Source: Rhodospirillaceae bacterium (GTDB taxonomy: Bacteria; Pseudomonadota; Alphaproteobacteria; UBA11136). From it: a stretch of 6,888 bases of DNA. The stretch spans positions 22,009-28,896 of the forward strand of contig NZAO01000031.1 in NCBI GenBank assembly GCA_002686135.1, in the 5' to 3' direction. Both the position numbers and the translations under genes were made by a program. The notes below the pieces were generated by a model. That model searched no databases and was not told where the DNA came from. It saw only the letters and a list, made by a program, of their open reading frames with translations. Within the stretch, counting starts at the first letter, position 1, and each line of letters begins with the position of its first letter. Shown here piece by piece: positions 1-6,201 of the stretch.

Positions 1-638
1 CTTTCCTCGAGGTCGAAGGCGGTGCCGACGATGGTATAGGCGATAAGATGGGGCAGGTGGGAGGTGACGGCTAGCACCGTGTCGTGATGGGCGGCGTCCA
101 TAACCTCCACCTCCATACCCGCGCGTGTCCACAGGGCGGTGAGTTTTTCCACCGCCCCGGCGTCGGTTCCCTCGGGCGGGGTGAGGATGCACCAGCGGCC
201 CTTGAAAAGATCAGCGAATCCGGCTTCCGGTCCCGAATGCTCGGTGCCGGCGATAGGATGGCCGGGGACCAGATGTACGCCCTCTGGCAGGAGCGGTGAC
301 AGACCGGCGATCACTGCCTGTTTCACCGAACCAACGTCGGAAACCACGGCGCCGGGCTTGAGATGGCCGGCTATGGTGGCGGTGGTTTTGGCGAAGGCCC
401 CCACCGGGGTGCACAGCATGACCAGATCGGCTCCGGCCACGGCGGCGGCGGGGTCGGCAGCGGCTTCGTCGACGATGTCCAGTTCCAGCGCCTTGTCCAG
501 GGTGGCCTGGGTTCGCGCGCAGCCCACTACGTAACCGGCGAGCCCCTCGCGCTTCAGGACCAGCCCCAGCGACGCGCCGATGAGCCCGACGCCGATCAGG
601 GCGACGCGCTCGAAAAGGGGAGAATCGTCCTTGCTCAT
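1..638 (-). CDS. tyrA: Prephenate/arogenate (cyclohexadienyl) dehydrogenase, 3' end cut off by the window edge
   Basis: NAD(P)-dependent oxidative decarboxylation of prephenate and/or arogenate, the committed step to tyrosine; cytosolic. I translated 212 codons by hand from the ATG at 638-636. Residues 13-23 (ALIGVGLIGAS) form the Rossmann GxGxxG dinucleotide site. A conserved segment GHPIAGTEHSG lies at residues 126-136, and TSHLPH at 192-197; the histidines in these two motifs (H127, H194) match the substrate and catalytic positions of the TyrA family. The family is about 280-310 residues, so roughly the last third, mostly the helical dimerisation domain, is missing. The start is set by a GGAG Shine-Dalgarno at 647-644, five bases upstream, and by ATGA overlap with the hisC stop, suggesting translational coupling. 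In some alphaproteobacteria the equivalent gene is called tyrC and accepts both substrates; the sequence alone does not decide this. No ACT domain is visible in the part present. Confidence 0.93.
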   Translation of the reverse strand, partial: MSKDDSPLFERVALIGVGLIGASLGLVLKREGLAGYVVGCARTQATLDKALELDIVDEAAADPAAAVAGADLVMLCTPVGAFAKTTATIAGHLKPGAVVSDVGSVKQAVIAGLSPLLPEGVHLVPGHPIAGTEHSGPEAGFADLFKGRWCILTPPEGTDAGAVEKLTALWTRAGMEVEVMDAAHHDTVLAVTSHLPHLIAYTIVGTAFDLEE

Positions 639-1729
639 GGTTTCTCCATAAACCGGGATAGCGTCGCCGCCAGTTCGCGCATTTCAGCTTCGGTGCCGAT
701 GGTGATGCGGAGGCTGTCGGGGAGGCCGTAATTAGCTATCCTACGCGGCAGGATTCCCTCGGCCACTAAAAAGGCGTTGGCGGCTTCGGCATTATGGGCC
801 GGATCGCCAGGAAAGCGAACCGTGACGAAATTGGTGACTGACGGTGCCACATCAAGGCCCAGGGCGGAAAGTTGTCGGGACGTCCAGGCGCGCCAGGTCT
901 CATTTTCGGCGCGTACCTTTTCGGTGTGGGCGGTGTCTGCGATGGCGGCCACGGCGGCGGCCTGGGCCGGGCCGCTGACGTTGAAGGGGCCGCGTACACG
1001 GTTGAGCACGTCCACCGCTGCCGAGGGGGCATAACACCAGCCCAGGCGCAGGCCGCTCAATCCATAGATTTTCGAGAAAGTGCGCGTCATCACCACGTTT
1101 TCATTGGCATTCACCAGATCGCCGCCGGGCGAATAGTCGTCCGCCGTTACGTATTCGGCGTAGGCGCCGTCGAGAACCAGCAGCACGTGCCCGGGCAGGC
1201 CTTCATGGAGACGTACTATCTCGGTTACGGGAAGGTAGCTGCCGGTGGGGTTGCCGGGATTGGCGACGAAGACGATACGGGTTTTCGTTGTCACCTTGTC
1301 CAGCAGCGCGTCCACGTCCACCGTGAGGCCGCATTCCGGGGCCACCACCGGGGCGCCGCCGGCAAAGCGTGCAATGATGGGATACACCAGAAAGCCATGC
1401 TCGCTGAACAGCACTTCGTCGCCGGGCCCGGCGTAGGCCTGGGCGAGCAGGGTCAACAGTTCATCGGAACCGTTTCCGCAGACGATCTTCACGGCGTCGA
1501 GGCCGTATTCCCCGGCGATGGCGGCCCTGAGTTCGGTGGCGGCGCTGTCGGGATAGCGGTAGAGATGGTTGCCGGCCTCGCGGAAGGCGGTTATGGCCTT
1601 GGGGCTGGGCCCCAGTGCGCATTCGTTTGAGGACAGCTTGATGATGCGCGCCGCGCCGGGCGTGTCGGAATCGCCGGCCACGTAGGGGTCGATATCGAGA
1701 ATGCCGGGACGGGGGGCGGGCGTGCTCAT
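635..1729 (-). CDS. hisC: Histidinol-phosphate / aromatic aminotransferase (PLP, fold type I)
   Basis: Class I/II PLP aminotransferase of 364 residues, the usual HisC length. It transfers an amino group from glutamate to imidazole-acetol phosphate in histidine synthesis; relatives also transaminate phenylpyruvate, hydroxyphenylpyruvate or prephenate. Visible motifs: KLSSNEC at 31-37 (substrate-end loop), GNGSDEL at 85-91 (PLP phosphate site), NPGNPTG at 157-163, D187 and Y190 in LDGAYAEY, the Schiff-base lysine K220 in TFSKIYGLSGLRLGW, and R341 in LRITIG, which should bind the substrate carboxylate. All key residues are present. A GGAA at 1741-1738, eight bases from the ATG, is a modest ribosome site. 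The stop overlaps the tyrA start by 4 bases. The pairing resembles the Zymomonas mobilis operon in which an imidazole-acetol-phosphate aminotransferase sits beside tyrC and also serves aromatic synthesis, so the main role here may be tyrosine/phenylalanine. No other his gene is visible. Confidence 0.93.
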   Translation of the reverse strand: MSTPAPRPGILDIDPYVAGDSDTPGAARIIKLSSNECALGPSPKAITAFREAGNHLYRYPDSAATELRAAIAGEYGLDAVKIVCGNGSDELLTLLAQAYAGPGDEVLFSEHGFLVYPIIARFAGGAPVVAPECGLTVDVDALLDKVTTKTRIVFVANPGNPTGSYLPVTEIVRLHEGLPGHVLLVLDGAYAEYVTADDYSPGGDLVNANENVVMTRTFSKIYGLSGLRLGWCYAPSAAVDVLNRVRGPFNVSGPAQAAAVAAIADTAHTEKVRAENETWRAWTSRQLSALGLDVAPSVTNFVTVRFPGDPAHNAEAANAFLVAEGILPRRIANYGLPDSLRITIGTEAEMRELAATLSRFMEKP

Positions 1730-1764
1730 GAACGGGATTCCACGGGGCGGTGAAAGGAGGGTTA

Positions 1765-1793
1765 GTAGTAGTCTTTGAATTGGCTAAAATCAA
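1765..1793 (-). promoter_or_regulatory. Candidate sigma-70 type promoter for hisC-tyrA
   Basis: Reading the minus strand, TTGATT (1793-1788) and TACTAC (1770-1765) are separated by 17 bases. They match the -35 in 4 of 6 positions and the -10 in 3 of 6. Transcription would begin near 1758, about 28 bases before the hisC ATG. The -10 is weak, so this is a candidate only. Confidence 0.33.
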
Positions 1794-1796
1794 AGA
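1772..1796. promoter_or_regulatory. Operator-like inverted repeat between hisC and metX
   Basis: TCTTTGA at 1772-1778 is repeated exactly in inverted form as TCAAAGA at 1790-1796, with an 11-base spacer. The dyad lies in the AT-rich part of the divergent gap. It covers the -35 box and most of the spacer of the candidate hisC promoter and ends 5 bases from the metX -35. That placement would suit a repressor or activator site shared by both units. No regulator family could be assigned: it does not fit the MetR pattern TGAA-N5-TTCA or the LysR T-N11-A pattern. Confidence 0.35.
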
Positions 1797-1801
1797 AAAC
1801 G

Positions 1802-1831
1802 TTGACAGAGGAACCCCCGGCTTCCTACCTA
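1802..1831 (+). promoter_or_regulatory. Candidate sigma-70 type promoter for metX-metW
   Basis: A perfect TTGACA -35 hexamer lies at 1802-1807. The best -10 at acceptable spacing is TACCTA at 1826-1831 (18-base spacer), which matches TATAAT poorly. The start of transcription would be near 1838, leaving a leader of about 40 bases before the metX ATG. The -35 is 8 bases from the opposing candidate -35 of hisC, so the two promoters would be back to back. Confidence 0.42.
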
Positions 1832-1834
1832 TTC

Positions 1835-1858
1835 AAGCCTTATATGGGGCTTTTCCCC
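1835..1858 (+). promoter_or_regulatory. Short structured leader of metX with two overlapping hairpins
   Basis: AAGCC (1835-1839) can pair with GGCTT (1848-1852). The overlapping GGGG (1846-1849) can instead pair with CCCC (1855-1858) around a CTTTT loop. The two stems share bases and exclude each other. Stems are only 4-5 bp, and the first would depend on transcription starting at or before 1835. I could not fit the SAM-II consensus, which is common upstream of alphaproteobacterial metX/metA genes, onto this leader. Confidence 0.2.
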
Positions 1859-1878
1859 TCTCATGTTTTCCAAGGGCC

Positions 1879-3060
1879 ATGACATCACCATCAGGCATCT
1901 CTCGGGGCCGTGAAGGCCCGGTTATAGATATCGGTAATCTTCCCGGCCACAGCGTTGAGCTTGGCCGCGACACTCCGCTTGTGCTCGATTGCGGCACACC
2001 GCTGGGTCCGTTCACCGTGGCCTATCAGACCTATGGCGAACTCAATGCCGAAAAATCCAACGCCGTACTTGTCTGTCATGCCCTTACCGGCGACCAGTTC
2101 GTGGCCGAGCCCCACCCCGTTACCAGCAAGGAAGGGTGGTGGGAAGAGATGGTGGGGCTGGGCAAGCCGCTGGATACGGAGCGCTATTTTATCATCTGCG
2201 CCAATGTGCTGAGCGGCTGTATGGGCACCACGGGGCCACGCAGCGAAAACCCGGAAACCGGAAAGCCCTATGGGCTGGACTTTCCGGTGATTACCATCCG
2301 CGACATGGTGAACGCGCAGAAACTTCTCATCGACCATCTCGGCATCGGGAAGCTGTTTTGCGTCATCGGCGGCTCCATGGGCGGCATGCAGGTACTGCAA
2401 TGGGCGGCGAGCTATCCCGAGCATGTGTTCTCGGCGGTTCCCATTGCCGCCTCGGGGCGGCATTCTGCCCAGAACATCGCCTTCCACGAAATCGGGCGCC
2501 AGGCCATTATGGCCGATCCCAACTGGAACGGCGGCGACTATTACAGCCGCGACACGTATCCCCATAGCGGGCTGGCAGTGGCGCGTATGGTGGCCCATAT
2601 CACCTATCTTTCGGAATCGGCCCTGCAACGGAAATTTGGGCGCAGGCTCCAGGACCGCTCGGAGGTGGCCTACGGATTCGATGCCGATTTCCGGGTGGAA
2701 AGCTATCTCCGCCACCAGGGCATCACCTTCGTGGAGCGCTTCGACGCCAATTCCTATCTATACATTACCCGCGCCATGGATTATTTCGATCTCACCGAGG
2801 AACACAGCAACGTGCTGGCCCGAGCCTTTCCCGAGACGCCGGTTCGTTTCTGCGTGATTTCCTTCACCAGCGACTGGCTGTTCCCCACATCGGAAAGCCG
2901 GGCCCTGGTCCATGCCCTCAACGCCGTGGCCGCCAATGTGAGCTTTGTGGAGATCGAGGCCGATGGCGGGCATGATTCCTTCCTTCTTGACGTGCCGGAA
3001 CTCCACGCCACGTTGACTGGCTTTCTTAACGGCGCCGCCGAACACCGTGGAATCGCATGA
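1879..3060 (+). CDS. metX: Homoserine O-acyltransferase (MetX type)
   Basis: Alpha/beta-hydrolase enzyme of 393 residues that acylates homoserine, the entry step of methionine synthesis. The nucleophile is S166 in the elbow GGSMGGMQ (164-171); D332 in SDWLFP and H365 in DGGHDSFL complete the triad. Other signatures are VCHALTGDQ (65-73) and [17 protein letters not shown] (109-125). All key residues and normal length are present. The acyl donor, acetyl-CoA or succinyl-CoA, cannot be assigned safely because MetX members differ. The frame is open a further 43 codons upstream (from 1750), but that stretch runs through the control region and has no MetX-like content. ATG 1879 gives the normal N-terminus before [13 protein letters not shown]. 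The ribosome site is weak: AAGGG at 1872-1876, two bases from the start. The stop overlaps the metW start (ATGA, 3057-3060). Confidence 0.95.
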   Translation: MTSPSGISRGREGPVIDIGNLPGHSVELGRDTPLVLDCGTPLGPFTVAYQTYGELNAEKSNAVLVCHALTGDQFVAEPHPVTSKEGWWEEMVGLGKPLDTERYFIICANVLSGCMGTTGPRSENPETGKPYGLDFPVITIRDMVNAQKLLIDHLGIGKLFCVIGGSMGGMQVLQWAASYPEHVFSAVPIAASGRHSAQNIAFHEIGRQAIMADPNWNGGDYYSRDTYPHSGLAVARMVAHITYLSESALQRKFGRRLQDRSEVAYGFDADFRVESYLRHQGITFVERFDANSYLYITRAMDYFDLTEEHSNVLARAFPETPVRFCVISFTSDWLFPTSESRALVHALNAVAANVSFVEIEADGGHDSFLLDVPELHATLTGFLNGAAEHRGIA

Positions 3061-3692
3061 CCCTGGAAGATATCAAAAACGGAAAGGGAGCGTTGCGGGC
3101 CGATCTTCAGGTGATCGCCGATCTGGTAGCGCCGGGGAGCCGCGTGCTCGACGTGGGCTGTGGCGACGGCGCGCTGTTGGCCTATCTTGACGCGCAAAAA
3201 CGGGTGGACGGAAGGGGCGTAGAAATCAGCCAGACCGGGGTAAATTCCTGCGTCGCCCACGGGCTTTCAGTGATTCAGGGCGATGCCGATACCGACCTCA
3301 AGGATTATCCCTCCGACGCCTTCGATTACGTGATCTTGAGCCAGACCTTGCAGGCCACCCATAATCCAAAACGGGTGGTCAGCGAAATGGTGCGCATCGG
3401 CCGCCGCGCCATCGTCTCTTTTCCCAATTTCGGATTCTGGCGGGTGCGCCTTAATCTTCTGTTCTGGGGGCGGATGCCGGTGACCGAAGCACTGGGCTAT
3501 ACCTGGTACGAAACCCCCAACATACACCTCTGTACATTGAAGGATTTCGTCGCCATGTGCCGTGAGGTGGGCGTCGCCATCGAGAAGGGAATTACCCTGG
3601 CCCATACCGGGCACGCCGGCGACATCCATCCCGCCGGTCTTTTCACCAACTGGCTGGCGGAACAGGGCGTCTATCTGTTGAAGAGAGACTGA
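3057..3692 (+). CDS. metW: Methionine biosynthesis protein MetW
   Basis: MetW is a class I SAM-methyltransferase-fold protein that accompanies MetX in many proteobacteria and is needed with it for methionine synthesis in several species; its own chemistry is not settled. The 211 residues match the family's usual length. Motif I is intact, [15 protein letters not shown] at 30-44, followed by the acidic residue E56 in GVEIS at the end of strand 2. A motif IV-like segment [11 protein letters not shown] is at 89-99. Family hallmarks [24 protein letters not shown] (121-144) and [12 protein letters not shown] (149-160) are clear. The gene begins inside the metX stop, so the two are almost certainly co-translated. 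GTGGAA near 3042 can serve as ribosome site. A strong hairpin terminator begins 5 bases after the stop, closing the metX-metW unit. Confidence 0.95.
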   Translation: MTLEDIKNGKGALRADLQVIADLVAPGSRVLDVGCGDGALLAYLDAQKRVDGRGVEISQTGVNSCVAHGLSVIQGDADTDLKDYPSDAFDYVILSQTLQATHNPKRVVSEMVRIGRRAIVSFPNFGFWRVRLNLLFWGRMPVTEALGYTWYETPNIHLCTLKDFVAMCREVGVAIEKGITLAHTGHAGDIHPAGLFTNWLAEQGVYLLKRD

Positions 3693-3696
3693 TTCC

Positions 3697-3728
3697 GGCG
3701 CGCCGGTTCTCCGGCCCGCCTTATGTTT
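3697..3728 (+). terminator. Intrinsic terminator of metX-metW
   Basis: GGCG (3697-3700) pairs with CGCC (3717-3720), and GCCGG (3702-3706) pairs with CCGGC (3711-3715). The stem thus has nine pairs with one C-C mismatch and is closed by a TTCT tetraloop (3707-3710). It is followed at once by TTATGTTT. It starts 5 bases after the metW stop. The T-tract is interrupted, which is common in high-GC genomes. Confidence 0.65.
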
Positions 3729-3740
3729 CCTCAATCGACG

Positions 3741-3836
3741 GGCGGGCACGTCCGTGCCCTTGGCTTTCGCGCCATAAGATGCGGCGGGCGGTCGCCCTTG
3801 CCGGCTCTACCATGTTTTGAAACATGTGCTCGCCGG
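3741..3836. repeat. Cluster of short inverted repeats in the metW / methyltransferase gap
   Basis: Three further dyads follow the terminator. GGGCACG (3744-3750) mirrors CGTGCCC (3753-3759); GGGCG (3786-3790) mirrors CGCCC (3793-3797); CATGTTT (3811-3817) mirrors AAACATG (3820-3826). The last sits inside a second arm pair, CCGGC (3801-3805) and GCCGG (3832-3836). The heptamer GGCGGGC occurs at 3741 and 3783, and either copy could pair with GCCCGCC at 3714-3720. Genes on both sides point into this gap, so termination of the minus-strand gene is one explanation. A REP-like element or protein-binding site is another. No coding content is seen. Confidence 0.4.
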
Positions 3837-3847
3837 GATGGTCTGAT

Positions 3848-4567
3848 CTAACGCGTGATGTCCTCGGGCAGGGGCGCTAGCATCCGGCGGCTGGCCACCG
3901 CGGAAGGGGTGGCAGCATAGATCTGTTTCGAGGCTTCGGCCAGGACCACCCCGGCAAAGCCCCGGAACCAGCGTTCGCCGAGTTTTTCCCAGGCCGGCGC
4001 CGCGGCCAGCGCCATCTGCGAGGAAAGTGGTGGTACGAACAGCGCCGTTCCCGAGCGCAGGGGCGTCAACATGTTGTCGCGCAGCAGCCGCGACAACTGG
4101 CTCCCAGTGAAGGAATATCCGTGACCGAAAGGCGTGGCGCCGCTGCGGGCCCAGATGCCCCGGCGGTTTGGGGCCACCGCCAGTAATCGTCCGTCACCAG
4201 CAAGGATACGCCACACCTCCCGCATCATGACCCGCAGATGCTCGCTGGATTCCAGGGCATGAACCAGAAGGATACGGTCCACCGAATTGTCGGCAAAGGG
4301 CAGCGCCGTTTCATCGGCCAATGTTACCAGCCGCGCCCCTTCGGGGGGCCAATGCAGCACGCCCTGGGCGCGGGGCATGACGGCCGATACCCGCACGGCC
4401 TCCTCCATGAAGGGATGCAGATACGGCGTGGCGTAGCCCAGACCCAGCACCGCATAGCTCGATACGTCGGGCCACATGAGCCGGATGCGGCGGCGGATCA
4501 TGCGCTGCGTTACCTGTCCCAGCCGCGAGAGATAAAAATCACGCAAATCTATAATGTCGGTCCACAT
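3848..4567 (-). CDS. Class I SAM-dependent methyltransferase-like protein, function unknown
   Basis: Protein of 239 residues with the outline of a Methyltransf_11 domain. Strand 1 and motif I are at 38-50 (YAVLGLGYATPYL). A motif IV-like segment SVDRILLVHALESSEH is at 95-110, and the post-motif region MREVWRILAGDGRLLAVAPNRRGIWAR is at 115-141. Motif I is degenerate: the acidic residue of the usual LDxGxGxG is G42 and the third glycine is T47, so SAM binding may be altered. A basic N-terminal helix (20-30, QRMIRRRIRLM) and the segment TPFGHGYSFTGSQL (145-158) are notable. Substrate unknown. The gene is divergent from gloB with 62 bases between starts; I recall this neighbourhood from other alphaproteobacteria but could not check it. 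The ATG at 4567 is the first sensible start; a nearby ATG at 4575 is out of frame. Ribosome site is weak. Confidence 0.85.
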   Translation of the reverse strand: MWTDIIDLRDFYLSRLGQVTQRMIRRRIRLMWPDVSSYAVLGLGYATPYLHPFMEEAVRVSAVMPRAQGVLHWPPEGARLVTLADETALPFADNSVDRILLVHALESSEHLRVMMREVWRILAGDGRLLAVAPNRRGIWARSGATPFGHGYSFTGSQLSRLLRDNMLTPLRSGTALFVPPLSSQMALAAAPAWEKLGERWFRGFAGVVLAEASKQIYAATPSAVASRRMLAPLPEDITR

Positions 4568-4629
4568 GGGCTCATGATACCCTATATCTTTGTAAAGAAC
4601 GCATTTCCCGTCGGGAGTTAGGGGCCTTC

Positions 4630-5394
4630 ATGCTCCACATCCATCAGACACCCGTTCTCTCTGACAACTATGTGTATCTCCTTCATGAGGAGGAAAGCGG
4701 GGCCTGCGCCGCGGTGGACCCGGCCGAGGCGGAGCCGGTGCTCTCGGTGCTGCGGGAGGAGGGGCTGACGCTGACCCATATTCTCAACACCCATCATCAC
4801 AGCGACCATGTGGGCGGCAACGGACGGCTCAAGGCGGAAACCGGCTGTACCATCGTCGGATCCCGGGCCGACGCATCGCGCATTCCGGGGATCGACGTGG
4901 AAGTGGGCGAGGGCGAGGAATTCCGGCTCGGCAATGCCGTGGCCAGGGTCTTCGACGTGCCCGGCCATACCCGCGGCCATATTGCCTATTGGTTCGAGAA
5001 CGACAAGGCGCTGTTTTGCGGCGATACCCTGTTTGTGCTTGGCTGTGGGCGATTGTTCGAGGGAACGCCCCGGCAGATGTGGGCCTCGCTCACCACTCTG
5101 CGGGACCTTCCCGGCGACACCCGGGTCTATTGCGCCCATGAATATACCCAGGCCAACGTCCGGTTTGCTCTGACGGTGGAGCCCGACAACGAAGCTCTGA
5201 AGGCCATCGCGGAACGGGTCGAGGTGCGCCGCGCCAAGGGCCTGTTCACGGTGCCGTCGCTGATGGCCGACGAGATGGCGGCCAACCCTTTCCTGCGCGC
5301 GGACCAGGGCGAACTGCAGCGCGCCGTGGGGATGGAGGGCACCGATGCGGTGGACGTCTTCGCGGAAATCCGCCACCGCAAGGACGTGTTCTAG
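4630..5394 (+). CDS. gloB: Hydroxyacylglutathione hydrolase (glyoxalase II)
   Basis: Binuclear-metal hydrolase of the metallo-beta-lactamase fold that cleaves S-D-lactoylglutathione to D-lactate and glutathione, completing cytosolic detoxification of methylglyoxal. The 254 residues match the family. Metal ligands are all present: H55, H57, D59 and H60 in THHHSDH (54-60), H113 in VPGHTRGHI, bridging D132 in FCGDTLF, and H170 in CAHEYT. The C-terminal half carries glyoxalase II hallmarks: GCGRLFEGTP (138-147), the segment after CAHEYT (N176, F179), the NPFLR motif (219-223) that helps bind glutathione, and a final EIRHRKDVF. AGGGG at 4620-4624, five bases before the ATG, is a good ribosome site; an 11-base palindrome, TCCCGTCGGGA (4606-4616), lies just before it. 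Monocistronic between a divergent neighbour and a terminator. No glyoxalase I gene is visible here. Confidence 0.96.
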   Translation: MLHIHQTPVLSDNYVYLLHEEESGACAAVDPAEAEPVLSVLREEGLTLTHILNTHHHSDHVGGNGRLKAETGCTIVGSRADASRIPGIDVEVGEGEEFRLGNAVARVFDVPGHTRGHIAYWFENDKALFCGDTLFVLGCGRLFEGTPRQMWASLTTLRDLPGDTRVYCAHEYTQANVRFALTVEPDNEALKAIAERVEVRRAKGLFTVPSLMADEMAANPFLRADQGELQRAVGMEGTDAVDVFAEIRHRKDVF

Positions 5395-5418
5395 CCGCCG
5401 CTTCAGGTTTTTCCCCGC

Positions 5419-5458
5419 CGCCCCCTGTGCGCCGTTCCGCGGAAGGGGGGCGTTATTG
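5419..5458 (+). terminator. Hairpin terminator between gloB and phaB
   Basis: CGCCCCC (5419-5425) pairs with GGGGGCG (5446-5452), and T5426 can wobble with G5445. The stem is followed by TTATTGT on the plus strand, so it best serves gloB. The 18-base loop contains the perfect palindrome TTCCGCGGAA (5435-5444), which can add an upper stem. On the minus strand the same hairpin ends the phaA-phaB unit 25 bases after the phaB stop but lacks a T-tract there. Confidence 0.52.
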
Positions 5459-5477
5459 TCGCTGGAGAGTTCCGCCC

Positions 5478-6200
5478 CTAAGCCAGGTATTGGGCGCCGT
5501 TGACGGACAGGGTGGTGCCGTTGATGAACCCGGCCTCGTCGGCGGCGAGGAAGCTTACGCAGCGGGCCACTTCATCGGTCTCACCGAGCCGTCCTGCGGG
5601 AATCTGGGCGATGATTGAGGCCATGATTTCCTCGCTCAGGGTCTTCATCATATCGGTGTTGATATAGCCCGGTGACACCACGTTGGCGGTGATTCCCTTG
5701 CGCGCGCCCTCCAGGGCGAGTGATTTGGTGAAGCCGATCACTCCGGCCTTGGTGGCGGCGTAATTGGCTTGGCCGAACTGGCCTTTCTGGCCGTTGATGG
5801 AGGCAATGCTGATGATGCGGCCAAAGCCCTGTTTGCGCATGGGCTCGATGACGCCCCGGGTCATGTTGAACATGGCAGTAAGGTTGGTGGACATCACTTC
5901 CTGCCATTGTTCAAGAGTCATTTTGTGCAGGGGCGCATCCCGCGTGATTCCAGCATTGTTGACTAGGATTTCGATGGCGCCCACCTCGGCCGTAACCTTG
6001 GCGATTCCTTTCTGACAGGCGTCGGAATCTCCCGCATCCCATTTATAGATAGCGATGCCAGTTTCCGACTTGAAAGTTTCGGGAACTTTGTCATCACCGA
6101 TATAGACGGCGACTACTGTATGACCGTCGGCTTTGAGGGCCATCGAAATTGCGGCGCCAATACCTTGCGTTCCGCCGGTAACAAGTGCTGTACGTGCCAT
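5478..6200 (-). CDS. phaB: NADPH-dependent acetoacetyl-CoA reductase
   Basis: Short-chain dehydrogenase of 240 residues that reduces acetoacetyl-CoA to (R)-3-hydroxybutyryl-CoA, the monomer for polyhydroxybutyrate. The cofactor motif TGGTQGIG is at 8-15, NNAG at 81-84, and the catalytic set is N106 (STNLTAM), S134, Y147 and K151 (NYAATK). NGQKGQFGQANY (136-147) and VSPGYINTDM (175-184) are typical of PhaB and separate it from FabG. The C-terminus NGAQYLA is a close match to the family. The frame is open another 50 codons upstream, but these lie inside phaA and are not PhaB-like. ATG 6200 follows GGAG (6214-6211) and a purine-rich run, and sits one base after the phaA stop (TGACATG). It is therefore the second gene of a phaA-phaB operon. 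No phaC, phasin or phaR is in view. Confidence 0.96.
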   Translation of the reverse strand: MARTALVTGGTQGIGAAISMALKADGHTVVAVYIGDDKVPETFKSETGIAIYKWDAGDSDACQKGIAKVTAEVGAIEILVNNAGITRDAPLHKMTLEQWQEVMSTNLTAMFNMTRGVIEPMRKQGFGRIISIASINGQKGQFGQANYAATKAGVIGFTKSLALEGARKGITANVVSPGYINTDMMKTLSEEIMASIIAQIPAGRLGETDEVARCVSFLAADEAGFINGTTLSVNGAQYLA

Positions 6201-6201
6201 G

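Noticed and set aside
84..534. Small plus-strand frames over the tyrA region
   Set aside because: They are antisense to the dehydrogenase frame, which carries an intact Rossmann motif and HPIAG segment.
872..1630. 252-codon open frame antisense to hisC
   Set aside because: Glycine-, alanine- and histidine-rich translation without domains, fully inside a well-supported hisC.
1750..1878. 43-codon in-frame N-terminal extension of MetX
   Set aside because: It spans the candidate promoters and inverted repeat, is AT-richer than coding DNA here, and does not resemble MetX N-termini. ATG 1879 gives a normal-length protein.
1730..1878. SAM-II riboswitch upstream of metX
   Set aside because: A GGCTAAAA string at 1782-1789 recalls the conserved 3' part of SAM-II, but the other conserved blocks and the pseudoknot pairing are not found. 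It also lies upstream of the likely transcription start.
1891..2715. Long open frame (274 codons) antisense to metX
   Set aside because: Its codons mirror a clearly conserved metX frame in GC-rich DNA, and its protein has low-complexity, unfamiliar content with no domain signature.
4550..4555. Perfect TATAAT on the plus strand upstream of gloB
   Set aside because: It lies in the first codons of the divergent methyltransferase gene, and no -35-like hexamer is found 15-18 bases upstream. It could still be a gloB promoter, but the support is too thin to list.
4618..5376. 252-codon open frame antisense to almost all of gloB
   Set aside because: gloB carries every catalytic residue in the other strand; the antisense product shows no recognisable motif. 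Such shadows are expected at this GC content.
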